A stretch of DNA of 64,000 bases, taken from contig OZ026531.1 in the NCBI GenBank assembly GCA_964019695.1, positions 7,077,701 through 7,141,700 on the forward strand. Reading direction: 5' to 3'. This document shows positions 51,151 to 54,004 of this stretch, piece after piece; positions within the stretch are counted from its first letter, which is position 1, and each line of letters starts with the position of its first letter. This DNA comes from Loripinus fragilis (taxonomy: Eukaryota > Mollusca > Bivalvia > Lucinida > Lucinidae). A program made the translations under genes and the position numbers. Under the pieces are notes generated by a model. It was not told where the DNA came from, did not search any database, and was given only the letters and a program-made list of their open reading frames with translations.

Positions 51151-53808
51151 CATTTGTTTATGTTGGTGCTGAATATTTTGTTGTTGTTGTGTTTTGTTGT
51201 TGCTGATGATATTGATCTATCAATTTTGTTTTTAATCAATCATCATCACCATCGTCATCATCATCATTTTGCAGTAACAAAAAACACAGCAAATTCACTG
51301 CTCTAATCTCAATTTTTATATTGTTGTTTTTTGCCGAGTTAATAATTCTTTCTTTCATATCCGGGCGTTTCCTAAATTGAATTAGTACCAGACAATTGAT
51401 AGAATCTTGCTCAAGGACACAACACAGTGCCTCCGGTGAGGCTCGAACCATCGGCACCTCGATCTCAAGACGAGCACAATACCACTGAACCACTGCGTTC
51501 CCCTTATTTCAGTGACCAGTAGTTTGTGTCGACTGATGCAGAGAATTTTGAGCTATAATGGTTTCCGCTGTATACACTAGTTCAGTGGTAGAGTACTCTA
51601 TTTGAAATCAAAGAGGTCGCTGGTTCGAGCCCCATTGGAGACACGGTGTTGTGGCCTTTAGCAAGACACTTGATCTTCTACTTTGAAGCTCTGTTTTTAA
51701 GATTTGGATGAATTTGTAAATCACTACCCAACAATCCTTGAATTCGAAAGTAATCAGATCAACTGATTAGGGCGGGAACTTCGATTAGGCATAGTGAGTT
51801 AGTCAATTATTGCCTATCAACTGATATGGTGAGGGCAGTTGACAGGATACATCCCGACATGATGGAAAATTGGTGACTTGGACGTAAAGTTACTCACAGA
51901 ATGAATACATTCTAAAGTATATTCAGATTTGTGTTAAGCATTAGCTGGTTAATGTATTACAAAATGTTTAGCTTATCTGGAGCTAAGGTACAAACATGTA
52001 TATTGAAAACAGGCAATAAAACAATAATTTGGCAGAATCAGTATTGGAATATAACAGTAGACGATCGGTCCCTTTAAAGTATTTTGGAAAAATGCAGGTA
52101 AACTCAGTATATTCATGCGTAACATGATTAGCAGGTGTTGCGCATCCGAGCAGACATTATTAAACGCTGATCGTGTAATGACGTCGATACAACTATAGTG
52201 GCACAATCCACAGGTTACGTTGATACAAGATCATGGAAGGACACAACAAACAATAGACGTCACACGCCTATCTTAGTTAAGGCATAAATAACCCTCCCCA
52301 CCTAGTCTGGTTCCCTCCCCTAGATCTATATTAAAGGGAGAGAACCAGTCTACCTCCCCACCTTCATAAAATTTCATATTTGCTCTACCACTGTGGAATC
52401 TTGTATTATCCATCTGGAAAACGGCGAGTTCTCGAGCTGCATCATTATAGGGGAGACCGGGGCAAAATGATACATGGGGCAAAATGAAACGATGATGCCA
52501 TATATGACGTTTCTTACTCAAACTGAATGCGCATTTTGAAATCCGCCATATTATAAGAAAGGCTCAGCCAAAACAGAGCAAAGTTAAGCTTTTTATATAA
52601 ACAATTGACTTTTGAGGCACACTGAGTAAATTTCGAAGGTATCAGTTATTTTATGAATGTGAAAAATGTGGTAGATATATACTTTAATTGTATCGTGTAA
52701 ATTGAACTATATAGATACAGATATGTCTCCAAAAATCATTACTATTGTGGGGTGTCGTATTTTTGAATTGTTACGAGAACAGTAAACAAGAGGTCACTGG
52801 GGCAAAATGATACAGTGTGGTTGGGGCAAAATGATACAGTCTGAAATAATCTAATTTGACTCTGTTTTAAAGCATTTTCAAGATATTTTTTTATCGAAAC
52901 TGTCTATTCCTATCACAAGAAAATTAAACGATACTGCTATGTCAGAAAAGTACCATTTTATTTTTCAGAATGTTTAAAATGGGTGGTCAACTGTATCATT
53001 TTGCCCCGTGGCAAAACATAAAACATGAATGGTAACAAATGTGACTCAGAAAATTCAGAAAACTGTTCGTGTTCAATCATATTTCCGTGGCGATATATAG
53101 CATTATAAATTGTTTAATTGTGTTTATAGTTATTTCTGAGCTACGTCTTGAATATTTGAAACTGAGATGAGAAAAGTCTTACTGTTTCATTTTGCCTCGT
53201 GTACTGTATCATTTTGCCCCGTGCACGGGGCAAAATGATACAGCTGACCACACATTTTGAATGCTTGATTTCAAGCACTAATGTCACTTTATGCCTGTTT
53301 TTCTTTCTCTCAAGTTGTAGCTAATACTTGACAGTGTATTATACATTTGAAAGCAATAAGATATATCCAGCCATAAAAGCAGGAAAAAAATATTTTAAAA
53401 AAGTGGATCATTTTGCCCCGGTCTCCCCTATCATTTTAAAAATAGGTGTGCACGAAAAATAGCGTTTTATGAGCGTTTTATGAGGAAACTATCCCCACCG
53501 TAAAAGTGAAGCGTGCTAACCAAGTTCTAATCAACTGATTATACAAAAAAATGGATTGTTGGATCCACCATTTTGTTCAAGAGATAGCGTTTAGAAACAC
53601 AATTATGGTCAAAATTTGACATTGCAAAGTATTGGCGTGACCTTGAACATATGGTAAAGTAATTAAAGACATATGCGGCTATTTCTAATGCGCACCTTTC
53701 CCGCGTCTGGAAACGGGTAAAGTTGTCTGGGTCCTGTCTTTCGACCATGAACGGATTCGGATCAACACAGCTTTTCGATATGTCTATGTCATATCGGTGT
53801 TCCGACAT
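7118..53808 (-). CDS. Obscurin/UNC-89-like muscle gene, overall model (9 exons, continues past position 1)
   Basis: Join of 53808-53696, 50976-50675, 26263-22082, 20668-20446, 18999-18908, 14579-14382, 12116-12022, 8724-8578 and 7153-7118. Every junction has GT/AG sites and the phases chain as 2,1,1,2,1,1,0,0,0, giving 1,796 codons. Domain order is N-terminal segment, Ig I-set, acidic linker, degenerate Ig, Ig, short linker, SH3. Known of the family: obscurin/UNC-89 are giant sarcomeric M-line proteins in which an SH3 domain precedes a RhoGEF DH-PH pair. Inference: this is the N-terminal part of such a protein and the DH-PH and kinase exons lie beyond the window. No DH, PH, IQ or kinase sequence is seen here, so titin-like or other Ig/SH3 muscle scaffolds stay possible. 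Introns are 1.4-4.3 kb except intron 2 (24.4 kb). An in-frame TGA lies at 50958-50960. Confidence 0.7.
7490..7570 (-). mobile_element. Penelope-like family B, 3' tail fragment
   Basis: Starts AAAAAGTAAGTGAATATGAT and continues ACCACAATCACACACTGCAG, the first two blocks of the family B tail seen at 47815, 56405 and 58447. It sits in the intron between the two SH3 exons. Confidence 0.6.
8578..8724 (-). CDS. Exon 8: first part of SH3 domain
   Basis: Acceptor TTTTTACAG, donor CAG|GTAAAC, 49 codons, phase 0 to 0. The product runs from NEKMMVYTLTSKHRD to KPVQKSSQ. The SH3 marks are the opening V-Y-T-L strand (usual A-L-Y-D-Y), the RT-loop and diverging turn ITVEEGEKVHLL (usual L-x-F-x-x-G-D-x-I-x-V-L) and EHWITKP with the single central Trp. 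With exon 9 it makes a domain of about 57 residues, a normal size. In obscurin and UNC-89 an SH3 lies directly before DH-PH; that family placement is inferred from the Ig-Ig-SH3 order. Confidence 0.75.
8778..10110. mobile_element. Mariner-like element, decayed
   Basis: About 30-bp inverted ends: left CGAGGGGCATTCGGAAAGTT and right, reverse-complemented, CGAGGGTCATTTGGAAAGTT, with TCTTAGCA next in both. Each side is flanked by TA (8776-8777 and 10111-10112), the mariner target duplication. The 1,333 bases match an autonomous mariner in size. No intact transposase remains; open stretches at 9498-9809 (+) and 9858-10052 (-) show no clear DDD/DDE motif. It fills much of the intron between exons 8 and 7. 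Confidence 0.7.
10221..10545 (-). mobile_element. Penelope-like family B, 3' tail
   Basis: Carries the family B block order: GAATATGACCAGGAATGCC, CACCACAGATGATCC, AGCAACCAGCTCTCTCTTAC, GATTGCAAAACTAGAAATGA, then GCCTTAAAACGGACAGCAGC and TCAATTTTACTGAC. Confidence 0.65.
10720..11247. mobile_element. TIR element (GAGGTTATAAAACTTTTTTC family), copy 1
   Basis: The left end GAGGTTATTATAAAACTTTT with CATGCTCAACTCAGGTGAGC is mirrored by GAGTTGAGCATGAAAAAAGT TTTATAACCTC on the right. The copy at 50173-50392 shares both ends and the CTCTCAGATGTTGTATTTAT block but lacks about 300 internal bases, so one copy carries an insertion or the other a deletion. Confidence 0.65.
11270..11530 (-). mobile_element. 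Penelope-like family B, inner part of 3' region
   Basis: Contains CTTAAAACGGACAGCAGCC, TCAATTTTACTG, CGCCCTAGA, a block ending CTAACTTATGCATTGTATCA, and GAGCCACGGTGGGCCCAGCC. The same order of blocks, diverged, occurs in family A at 16900-17170, which suggests the two families are related. The minus-strand open frame of 66 codons here is part of the repeat, not a host exon. Confidence 0.55.
12022..12116 (-). CDS. Exon 7: linker between Ig and SH3 domains
   Basis: Acceptor CTATTGCAG, donor AGT|GTGAGT. Entering in phase 1 it reads GDEIRCEPVQREAPCPKGD then STPHVELQLTETS and leaves in phase 0, which is the phase needed by exon 8. No domain; it looks like a short polar linker. A second possible donor two bases earlier would break the frame with exon 8, which is why the GTGAGT site was chosen. 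Confidence 0.7.
12305..13444. mobile_element. Tc1/mariner-type TIR element
   Basis: Left end TACTCATGTCCAATGAAAAC then GCACTAC; right end, reverse-complemented, TACTCATGTCCAAAGAAAAC then GCACCAC. TA flanks both ends (12303-12304, 13445-13446). The inside is full of ACGT-containing blocks and has no long frame, so it is non-autonomous. It shares the TAC...AAACGCA end pattern with elements at 26867, 27938 and 38415. Confidence 0.7.
14020..14120. repeat. Foldback, GATCAG family
   Basis: AGCAAAGGCTCAGATCAGCC is opposed by GGCTGGTCTGAG on the right, around a central TTTCTAAGCTTAGAAGGAG. It resembles the tight hairpin at 21338-21398. Confidence 0.55.
14239..14309. repeat. Foldback, CTCAAAAGAACCGTCTC family
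   Basis: A near-perfect palindrome: ACATATGTTGTGGGTACTCA then AAAGAACCGTCTC, four-base centre AAGG, and the mirrored half ending ACATATGT. It lies about 70 bases downstream (in the gene's sense) of the exon 6 donor, inside the intron. Confidence 0.75.
14382..14579 (-). CDS. Exon 6: second half of a canonical Ig domain
   Basis: Acceptor TTTTCTCTCTAG, donor AAG|GTATGC, 198 bases, phase 1 to 1. The product starts GVPEPYVTWYKHGKPLGQGE and ends ENEAGYIQSILQMKKEG. V-P-x-P-x-V-x-W-Y-K-x-G is the Ig I-set C strand with the core Trp, and EIVCRVENEAG is the F strand with the second core Cys. Together with exon 5, which supplies SIKCSVSG (first Cys), it makes one complete Ig domain split at the classic phase 1 position after the B strand. 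Confidence 0.8.
14618..15352 (-). mobile_element. 735-bp tRNA-headed repeat, copy 1
   Basis: Read on the minus strand it begins with a tRNA-like head: CTCGTGGCCTAGTGGTTAAC (A box) and GGGTCGATTCCCGGG (B box). A body of about 650 bases follows and is matched along its whole length by 54005-54733 in the opposite orientation, down to the shared CAACATGGGAAG end. It is longer than a usual SINE and has no open frame of note. Confidence 0.7.
15353..16435. other. Intron 5 sequence, nothing recognised
   Basis: AT-rich. Part of 15950-16070 resembles the interior of the TIR element at 49001-49259. No gene or clear repeat boundary was seen. Confidence 0.4.
16436..16500. repeat. Hairpin, GATCAG family
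   Basis: CATTGTGGACCCAGATCAGA is mirrored by TCTGATCTGGGCCCACAATG with CTGCTC/GAGCAG completing the stem. It is one of at least seven hairpins with this core in the window. Confidence 0.75.
16681..18598 (-). mobile_element. Penelope-like family A element, 5' truncated
   Basis: The element runs on the minus strand. Its 3' terminus is the plus-strand AGTAAGTAAGGTTGCAAAGA at 16681, about 530 bases of 3' non-coding DNA follow, and then the reverse transcriptase frame. Its 5' end is cut at 18598 against SINE sequence. No GIY-YIG endonuclease follows the RT. Known of the group: classic Penelope elements carry GIY-YIG at the C-terminus, Naiad-type elements at the N-terminus. Inference: this could be a Naiad-type copy whose endonuclease was lost by 5' truncation. 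It is in the same orientation as the host gene, in intron 5. Confidence 0.75.
17214..18635 (-). CDS. Reverse transcriptase fragment of Penelope-like element
   Basis: The frame is uninterrupted for 473 codons. RT marks in order: VPTLYWLPKLHKKP at about residues 26-39, catalytic motif A S-T-Y-D-F-S-T at 111-117, GIPMGTNCAP at 197-206, and the catalytic Y-L-D-D at 242-245. The last 200 residues are a basic C-terminal part ending TSDSMMVPT. The first 12-13 codons are not RT: they come from the SINE tail, and the frame opens on TTG, with no ATG before about residue 200. The true RT N-terminus is therefore missing and this copy is unlikely to make a full enzyme alone. Lack of stops or frameshifts suggests a young insertion. 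Confidence 0.8.
   Translation of the reverse strand: MLKDHNAVTPVRLHFGVKAKENQDKVPTLYWLPKLHKKPYKARFIANSSSCTTTELSKLLTSCLTAVKKNVIKYCEKVYERSGKNLFWSIKNSGEIVDKLKARDFNATSLSTYDFSTLYTTLPHNLIKDKLIDLIERTFQREGSPYLACSDRNAFFTSEKPKKYHAWSCQNVCDALTFLLDNIFIRFGTKLYRQVVGIPMGTNCAPLVADLFLFCYERDFMMSLSDDKQADVIDAFNTTSRYLDDILNINNVYFENMVSQIYPSELQLNKANASDTEAAFLDLHLSISNGIVSTKIYDKRDDFDFEIVNFPFLDGDVPRSTSYGVYISQLIRFARASSYVTDFTTRNKLLTQKLLKQGYRYHKLRKTFSKFYRRYFDLISKFQVGLKSLLRQGLSEPDFYGDMVYKLKKIVGSNNFSAQFIKIISHYKKIVYNINVLQQTACLVVNPITVGNYAFLFNCTPVGRTSDSMMVPT
18908..18999 (-). CDS. Exon 5: first half of a canonical Ig domain
   Basis: Acceptor TTCTATTGCAG, donor CAG|GTGAGA. Entering in phase 2 it reads DLSQIEPAFVVEPTLEKDDE then RRMSIKCSVSG and leaves in phase 1. 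P-x-F-x-x-E-P is a typical Ig A strand and S-I-K-C-S-V-S-G the B strand with the first core Cys. Only 92 bases long; recognised because phase and Ig pattern fit exons 4 and 6 exactly. Confidence 0.8.
19098..19261 (+). mobile_element. MITE/foldback, GGTAGGATAG family, copy C
   Basis: GAGCAAGAAAAAGAATCCGT at the left, AGGGTAGGATAG opposed by CTATCCTACCCTC, and internal arms CTCGGGATCACCGTTTG and CAAACGGCGATCCTCGGGA (the latter read as AACGGCGATCCTCGGGA). It is the clearest of the three copies and lies just upstream of exon 5 in intron 4. Confidence 0.65.
20117..20425. mobile_element. Short TIR element (GGATCCAGA family), copy 2
   Basis: Left end ATGTGCGGATCCAGAGAG, right end TTTCTGGATCCGCGCATG. 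The inside holds a G run, a C run and an A run. Its right edge lies only about 20 bases past the exon 4 donor at 20446, so it forms the first part of intron 4. Confidence 0.6.
20446..20668 (-). CDS. Exon 4: degenerate Ig domain
   Basis: Acceptor CCAATTACAG, donor CG|GTAAAC, phase 1 in and 2 out. The product starts GLVFYNIDVTKGGLTVEQDN, continues RLTVIFEHELITLHIDSATL and DDEAIYSIKYCNSEMAEAS, and ends PLIPPARTHR. L-x-I-D-x-A-x-x-x-D-x-A-x-Y is the Ig E-F region. The B strand, from the end of exon 3, reads ITLQWNIEG and lacks the usual Cys, and the C-strand Trp is absent, so the fold is kept but the core disulphide is not. The donor is weak; if it is not used the frame ends at TAA right there. 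It is accepted because exon 5 completes the phase and continues into an Ig domain. Confidence 0.7.
21338..21398. repeat. Hairpin, GATCAG family
   Basis: GCGACTAGCAAAGGTTCTGA pairs with the mirrored AGCCTTTGCTAGTCGC, with GATCAGGCTGCGC opposite GCGCAGGCTGGTC. A nearly complete stem of about 28 pairs. Confidence 0.75.
21896..21962. repeat. Hairpin, GATCAG family
   Basis: GGCAAACAATGTAACCCTGA then TCAG is opposed by CTGATCAGGGTC and TTTGCCGTT around an 18-base centre. It lies just downstream of exon 3, in intron 3. Confidence 0.65.
22082..26263 (-). CDS. Exon 3: giant exon, acidic linker with R-R-x-S-A repeats
   Basis: Acceptor TTTTTCGTTTCAG, donor AAG|GTGAGT, 4,182 bases, phase 1 to 1, open throughout. 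It encodes about 1,394 residues, very rich in Glu, Asp, Ser, Thr and Lys and almost free of Cys and Trp, so largely disordered. Three copies of a 40-residue motif lie near 24758-24880, 24545-24672 and 24340-24460, about 69 residues apart: D-L-D-x-D-R, then S-Q-Q-(F/Y)-R-R-(P/A)-S-A, then D-x-L-T-S-E. R-R-x-S is a PKA-type site; a related SRRWTLDSG lies near 25990. The end, VREGEPITLQWNIEG, begins the next Ig domain. It may act as a spacer or phospho-regulated hub in the sarcomere; that role is inferred. Open antisense frames here are shadows. Confidence 0.85.
26419..26474. repeat. Foldback, CTCAAAAGAACCGTCTC family (variant)
   Basis: CATATGTTTTGGGTGCGTAA mirrors TTACACACCAAAACCATATG around AAGAAACGTCTTCTT. 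The outer arms match the family, the core has diverged. Confidence 0.65.
26831..26866. repeat. Foldback remnant, same family
   Basis: AAGGTACTCAAAGAGACGGT TCTTTTGAGTACC keeps the opposed GGTACTCAAA/TTTGAGTACC pair with most of the left arm deleted. It abuts the TIR element that begins at 26867. Confidence 0.55.
26867..27722. mobile_element. Tc1/mariner-type TIR element
   Basis: Left end TACTTAACGCCAGTAAAAAC then GCAACT; right end reverse-complemented TACTTAAAGCCATTAAAAAC then GCAACT. TA lies outside both ends (26865-26866 and 27723-27724). It is 856 bases with no transposase-like frame, so non-autonomous. Confidence 0.7.
27938..29152. mobile_element. Tc1/mariner-type TIR element, right end split by a Penelope tail
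   Basis: Left end TACAGACGTCGACAAAAAAC then GCCAC; right end reverse-complemented TACTTACGTCGACAAAAATA, then sequence of a Penelope-like tail (28918-29133). TA flanks at 27936-27937 and 29153-29154. The right terminal repeat is only about 19 bases before it is interrupted, which suggests the retroelement inserted within it. No intact transposase frame. Confidence 0.5.
28918..29133 (+). mobile_element. Penelope-like family A, 3' tail
   Basis: Begins TTTTGTGGATCTTTTATG, passes GGAAAGGGCTGACCTCTTGG and TTTCCCATTGGTATCCTGGG, and ends GATCCTTGCACCCTTACTTA. About 215 bases, 5' truncated. Confidence 0.75.
29295..29430 (+). mobile_element. Penelope-like family B, inner 3' region fragment
   Basis: GGCTGGGCCTACCTTGGCTC then AACTGTGGG and GCGAGTTAAGAGTC are the reverse complement of the block at 11455-11520. 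Direction is opposite to the host gene. Confidence 0.5.
29431..30204. other. Intron 2 sequence, nothing recognised
   Basis: Contains a short GGGCCACCATCGGCCCGC motif near 29654-29671 also seen near 45430-45500 and 20260. The hydrophobic plus-strand frame at 29995-30294 is a T-rich artefact. Confidence 0.4.
30205..30438. repeat. Foldback, ACTGGAGCCAGTCT family, copy 1
   Basis: TTAGACTGGCTCTAGTCTTA at the left is mirrored by ATGACTGGAGCCGGTCTAG at the right. Inside, GTGTCATTTCATATACT and AGAGCCATCAGAGTTAGACT blocks recur. This copy has an extra repeat of the right inner arm compared with 36221-36393 and 61944-62121. Confidence 0.75.
30485..30850 (-). repeat. Dispersed repeat, copy 2 (partner at 1225-1575)
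   Basis: Matches the reverse complement of 1225-1575, including TTCTTATGTTTCGCATCTTT, AACAGGATCTTAGGCAAATG and ATCGGCTGCCATCAATGACG. No coding potential. Confidence 0.6.
30851..31676. other. Intron 2 sequence, nothing recognised
   Basis: Short open frames only, none with known motifs. An A-rich stretch lies near 31637-31665. Confidence 0.4.
31677..32170 (+). repeat. Repeat with three TGCGCATGCGCA palindromes, copy 1
   Basis: Begins TAGATCCAGATGAGATGGCT. The perfect 12-mer TGCGCATGCGCA occurs at 31833-31844, 31990-32001 and 32137-32148, 157 and 147 bases apart. An inverted copy lies at 35640-36150. The 12-mer equals the published NRF-1 recognition sequence; whether it binds anything here is unknown. 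Confidence 0.7.
32171..33329. other. Intron 2 sequence with a degenerate tRNA-like remnant
   Basis: Read on the minus strand, 32340-32400 has GGTAGCTCATGTGGTGAGCG, an A-box-like block, with a decayed B box. Nothing else was recognised; GACAGACAGACA runs near 32305 and 32565. Confidence 0.35.
33330..34110 (+). pseudogene. Fragment of multi-copy H-E-E-A-D-T-R family protein
   Basis: The frame reads PCLHEEADTRLFACAWEAAK, then AVDTDVVVLVLPVVQQL, an in-frame TGA (33488-33490), then VDELWDWQKSPGIVGVK, IAFFHSLTGCNKTYFLLGRR and TIERFITVLYGRTNKH. A later part in another frame gives SPLWTTTLQALKSSLELVRYGC. From memory, this H-E-E-A-D-T-R, D-T-D-V-V-V-L and F-x-x-L-T-G-C order is a family present in many copies in mollusc and cnidarian genomes and behaves like a mobile element; its function is unknown to me. 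Stops and frame changes show this copy is dead. It lies in intron 2, antisense to the host gene. Confidence 0.65.
34111..34860. other. Intron 2 sequence, nothing recognised
   Basis: One small inverted pair around GCCATATCTGCTTATATGCA at about 34168-34200. No genes. Confidence 0.4.
34861..35131 (+). mobile_element. Penelope-like family A, 3' tail
   Basis: Starts AACTGGTTTAAGCCCTCCAG, passes CGTTCCAAGGCGGTACTTCT and GGGAAAGGGCTGACCTCTTG, and ends GATTCCTGATCTTTGCCCCA TTTCTTACTTT. Confidence 0.8.
35640..36150 (-). repeat. Repeat with three TGCGCATGCGCA-type palindromes, copy 2
   Basis: Inverted relative to 31677-32170; ends GAGCCATCTCATCTGGATCT. The 12-mer is perfect at 35985-35996, has one change at 35825-35836 and is shortened at about 35681-35690. 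The spacings (160 and about 144) mirror those of copy 1. Confidence 0.7.
36221..36393. repeat. Foldback, ACTGGAGCCAGTCT family, copy 2
   Basis: TAGACAGGCTCCAGTCCTTA mirrors TAAGGACTGGAGCCAGTCTA; inner arms carry GCGCCAT and a central AGAGCCATC-type block. Confidence 0.75.
36394..37139. other. Intron 2 sequence, nothing recognised
   Basis: No open frame or repeat boundary was recognised. Confidence 0.4.
37140..37490. repeat. Diverged tandem repeat, about 150-bp unit
   Basis: ACTGAGTTAAAGTGAC recurs at 37168 and 37314, a third, decayed start lies near 37466, and GCGGCCAT plus CTTGGTTAGC recur at matching distances. Two full units and part of a third. Confidence 0.6.
38415..39197. mobile_element. 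Tc1/mariner-type TIR element
   Basis: Left end TACCCGACAAAAAAAGAAAC then GCACCACTT; the right end is its reverse complement, AAGTGGTGCGTTTCTTTTTT ending TCGGGTA. TA flanks both ends. The 783 bases have only short frames with no transposase motif, so it is non-autonomous. Confidence 0.75.
39752..39816. repeat. Hairpin, GATCAG family
   Basis: GCGAACACCAAAAGGCAGAT then CAGACTGCGCAT is opposed by ATGCTCAGTCTGATCTACCT and a GTGTTCG outer end. Confidence 0.7.
40480..42335. repeat. Tandem array, about 330-bp unit, 5-6 copies
   Basis: The marker AGTAGTTGCTGAGAAATC or a one- to three-base variant recurs near 40495, 40834, 41169, 41494, 41898 and 42220. Between markers each unit has GAAGGTGTACACAAA, GGAGCCGAGAAATCTGTGAC, ATTTTCATTGGAGAG and CAATATGTGGCTGC in the same order. 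The array ends in AAAACTTCGTATCGGGGGTA. Frames running through it on both strands are not genes. Confidence 0.8.
41776..41850. mobile_element. Small insertion with 11-bp duplication inside the tandem array
   Basis: AACATATCACT stands at 41765-41775 and again at 41851-41861, and the 75 bases between them are absent from the other units of the array, where that block is continuous. The insert contains AATAAAATATTG near its right side. Size and duplication fit a very short retro-insert or MITE. Confidence 0.6.
42950..43080 (+). mobile_element. Penelope-like family B, 3' tail
   Basis: Reverse complement of the family B tail: AGAGAGCTTGTTGCTTTAC, then GTCTGCAGTGTGTGACTGTG and GCATTTCCTGGTCATACTCA CTTTTT. 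Confidence 0.7.
43174..43382 (-). mobile_element. tRNA-derived SINE, complete copy with target duplication
   Basis: On the minus strand it starts GGAGCGCAGTGGCTCAGTGG (A-box region), has B box GGGTTCGAGCC, and ends with ATCAAATCAA and a CAAA repeat. The 14-bp duplication ATGATTACCCATAT flanks it at 43160-43173 and 43383-43396. It is the reference copy for the split SINE at 16.6-18.7 kb. Confidence 0.85.
43955..44030. repeat. Hairpin, AAATAAAGCGCAAT family
   Basis: AAAATAAAGCGCAATGATTG then GCTG is mirrored by CAGCCAATTATTGCGCTTTA TTTT around CGGACACGTGTCCG, itself a palindrome. Confidence 0.75.
44421..44494. repeat. (TC)n microsatellite
   Basis: About 74 bases of uninterrupted TC dinucleotide. 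Dinucleotide-driven frames across it are artefacts. Confidence 0.95.
44700..44960. repeat. Degenerate ACCCCCAAAAATAT repeat
   Basis: The motif CCCCCAAAAATA or a close variant recurs near 44740, 44768, 44868, 44902 and 44927 with irregular spacers. No coding capacity. Confidence 0.6.
45010..46602. other. Intron 2 sequence, nothing firm
   Basis: A GC-rich patch at 45427-45545 holds opposed GGGCCGATGGTGGCC and GGGCCCCCATCGGCCCG blocks. The rest is AT-rich with no recognisable gene. Confidence 0.4.
46603..46952 (+). mobile_element. Penelope-like family A, 3' region
   Basis: Starts ATGATGCATGGATAAGTTGG, a block that in the long copy lies near the end of the RT, and continues GGTCTTTCATGCAAACC, GGTTTAAGCCCTCCAG and GATTCCTGATCATTGCTGTC TTTCTTACTTTG. 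Confidence 0.8.
47815..48330 (-). mobile_element. Penelope-like family B, 3' region (longest copy)
   Basis: Plus-strand order: GTAAGTGAGTATGATCAGGA, CACACTGCAGACCAAC, AGCAACCAGCTCTCCC, GATGATTGCAAAACTAGAAA, CGCCAAATCTTCGCCCTAGA and CTCGCATGGAGGCTTCCTAA. This is the most complete family B tail in the window. No RT frame is attached. Confidence 0.7.
49001..49259. mobile_element. MITE with perfect 57-bp inverted repeats
   Basis: 49001-49057 (starting GGGCCCGGAATTACAATGCC) is the exact reverse complement of 49203-49259. The 145-base centre has no frame. Identity of the arms suggests recent movement or hairpin-mediated correction. Confidence 0.85.
49387..49446. repeat. Hairpin, GATCAG family (variant)
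   Basis: GGCAAACAATGCATCCCCAG then ACCAGGC is opposed by GTCTGACCAGGGTCTCCACT GTTTGC. The core is GACCAG instead of GATCAG. Confidence 0.65.
50173..50392. mobile_element. TIR element (GAGGTTATAAAAC family), copy 2
   Basis: Shares CTCAACTGAGCACGAAATTT, CTCTCAGATGTTGTATTTAT, AATTGTTGGCATTTTAACAT and GTTTTATAACCTC with 10720-11247 but is about 300 bases shorter. It lies 280 bases downstream of the exon 2 donor. Confidence 0.6.
50675..50976 (-). CDS. Exon 2: N-terminal Ig I-set domain, with in-frame TGA
   Basis: Acceptor TATTTACATTTCAG, donor AGAG|GTGAGT, 302 bases. Entering in phase 2 from exon 1 it reads EPHLN, then TGA at 50958-50960, then PLITDHTMPEQTNSPEG. The Ig core follows: RFECKVIG (first Cys), IRWYKDGE (Trp), and D-Q-G-V-Y-E-C-K-A-E-N-S-E-G (second Cys), ending ALLHVR in phase 1, which fits exon 3. 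P-H-x-x-x-P-L before an Ig B strand is a normal A strand, so the TGA sits where coding sequence is expected. If it is a real stop, translation could begin at the ATG at 50936 and lose the A strand. Confidence 0.8.
51084..51150. repeat. (ATG)n microsatellite
   Basis: About 22 perfect ATG trinucleotides, with more GTT-rich sequence on both sides. It lies about 110 bases upstream of exon 2, in intron 1; poly-Met and poly-Ile frames here are artefacts. Confidence 0.95.
51401..51499 (-). mobile_element. tRNA-derived SINE, partial
   Basis: On the minus strand GGAACGCAGTGGTTCAGTGG (A-box region) and GGTTCGAGCCTCACCGG, the same as the SINE at 43174-43382, cut short after TCCTTGAGCAAGATTC. Confidence 0.75.
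51575..51700 (+). mobile_element. tRNA-derived SINE, diverged partial copy
   Basis: TAGTTCAGTGGTAGAGTAC and TGGTTCGAGCCCCATTGGAG, followed by TGTTGTGGCCTTTAGCAAGA. It lies head-to-head with the copy at 51401-51499. Confidence 0.65.
52451..53428. mobile_element. TIR element with internal GGGGCAAAATGATAC repeats
   Basis: Left end GGGGAGACCGGGGCAAAATG, right end its mirror CATTTTGCCCCGGTCTCCCC (one base differs), with TA outside both (52449-52450, 53429-53430). The motif GGGGCAAAATGATAC or its reverse recurs about nine times inside, at 52476, 52799, 52823, 53000, 53190, 53206 and 53224 among others. No long frame of its own; the minus-strand frame at 52273-52521 runs through the left end and is not a gene. 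It sits in intron 1. Confidence 0.75.
53696..53808 (-). CDS. Exon 1: start of the obscurin-like protein
   Basis: The ATG at 53808 has a good context (AAGAAAATGTCGG) and an in-frame TAA upstream. It encodes MSEHRYDIDISKSCVDPNPF followed by MVERQDPDNFTRFQTRE plus two bases, then a donor AAAG|GTGCGC. The phase (2) and reading frame continue into exon 2 as R-E-P-H-L-N. A possible acceptor TATTTCAG about 45 bases before the ATG suggests a further non-coding exon. No domain is seen; the segment is polar and probably flexible. Confidence 0.65.
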
Positions 53809-54004
53809 TTTCTTGACAAAATAAAGTAATTAAAGTGTGTCTGAAATATCTTTTGACATCTTATCAGAACTGATCGTCTTAGCACTAAAGACAGATATAT
53901 GTAGCTCTGCCGAAACCAAACGACGCTCACAACTACCCTGGTTACGAATACGATAGTGGCCGAGTCTCTACTGTTTGTACGGTTATTTAGACGCACACAC
54001 GACC

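Noticed and set aside
51015..51306. Poly-Ile and poly-Met frames
   Set aside because: Translation of the ATG microsatellite.
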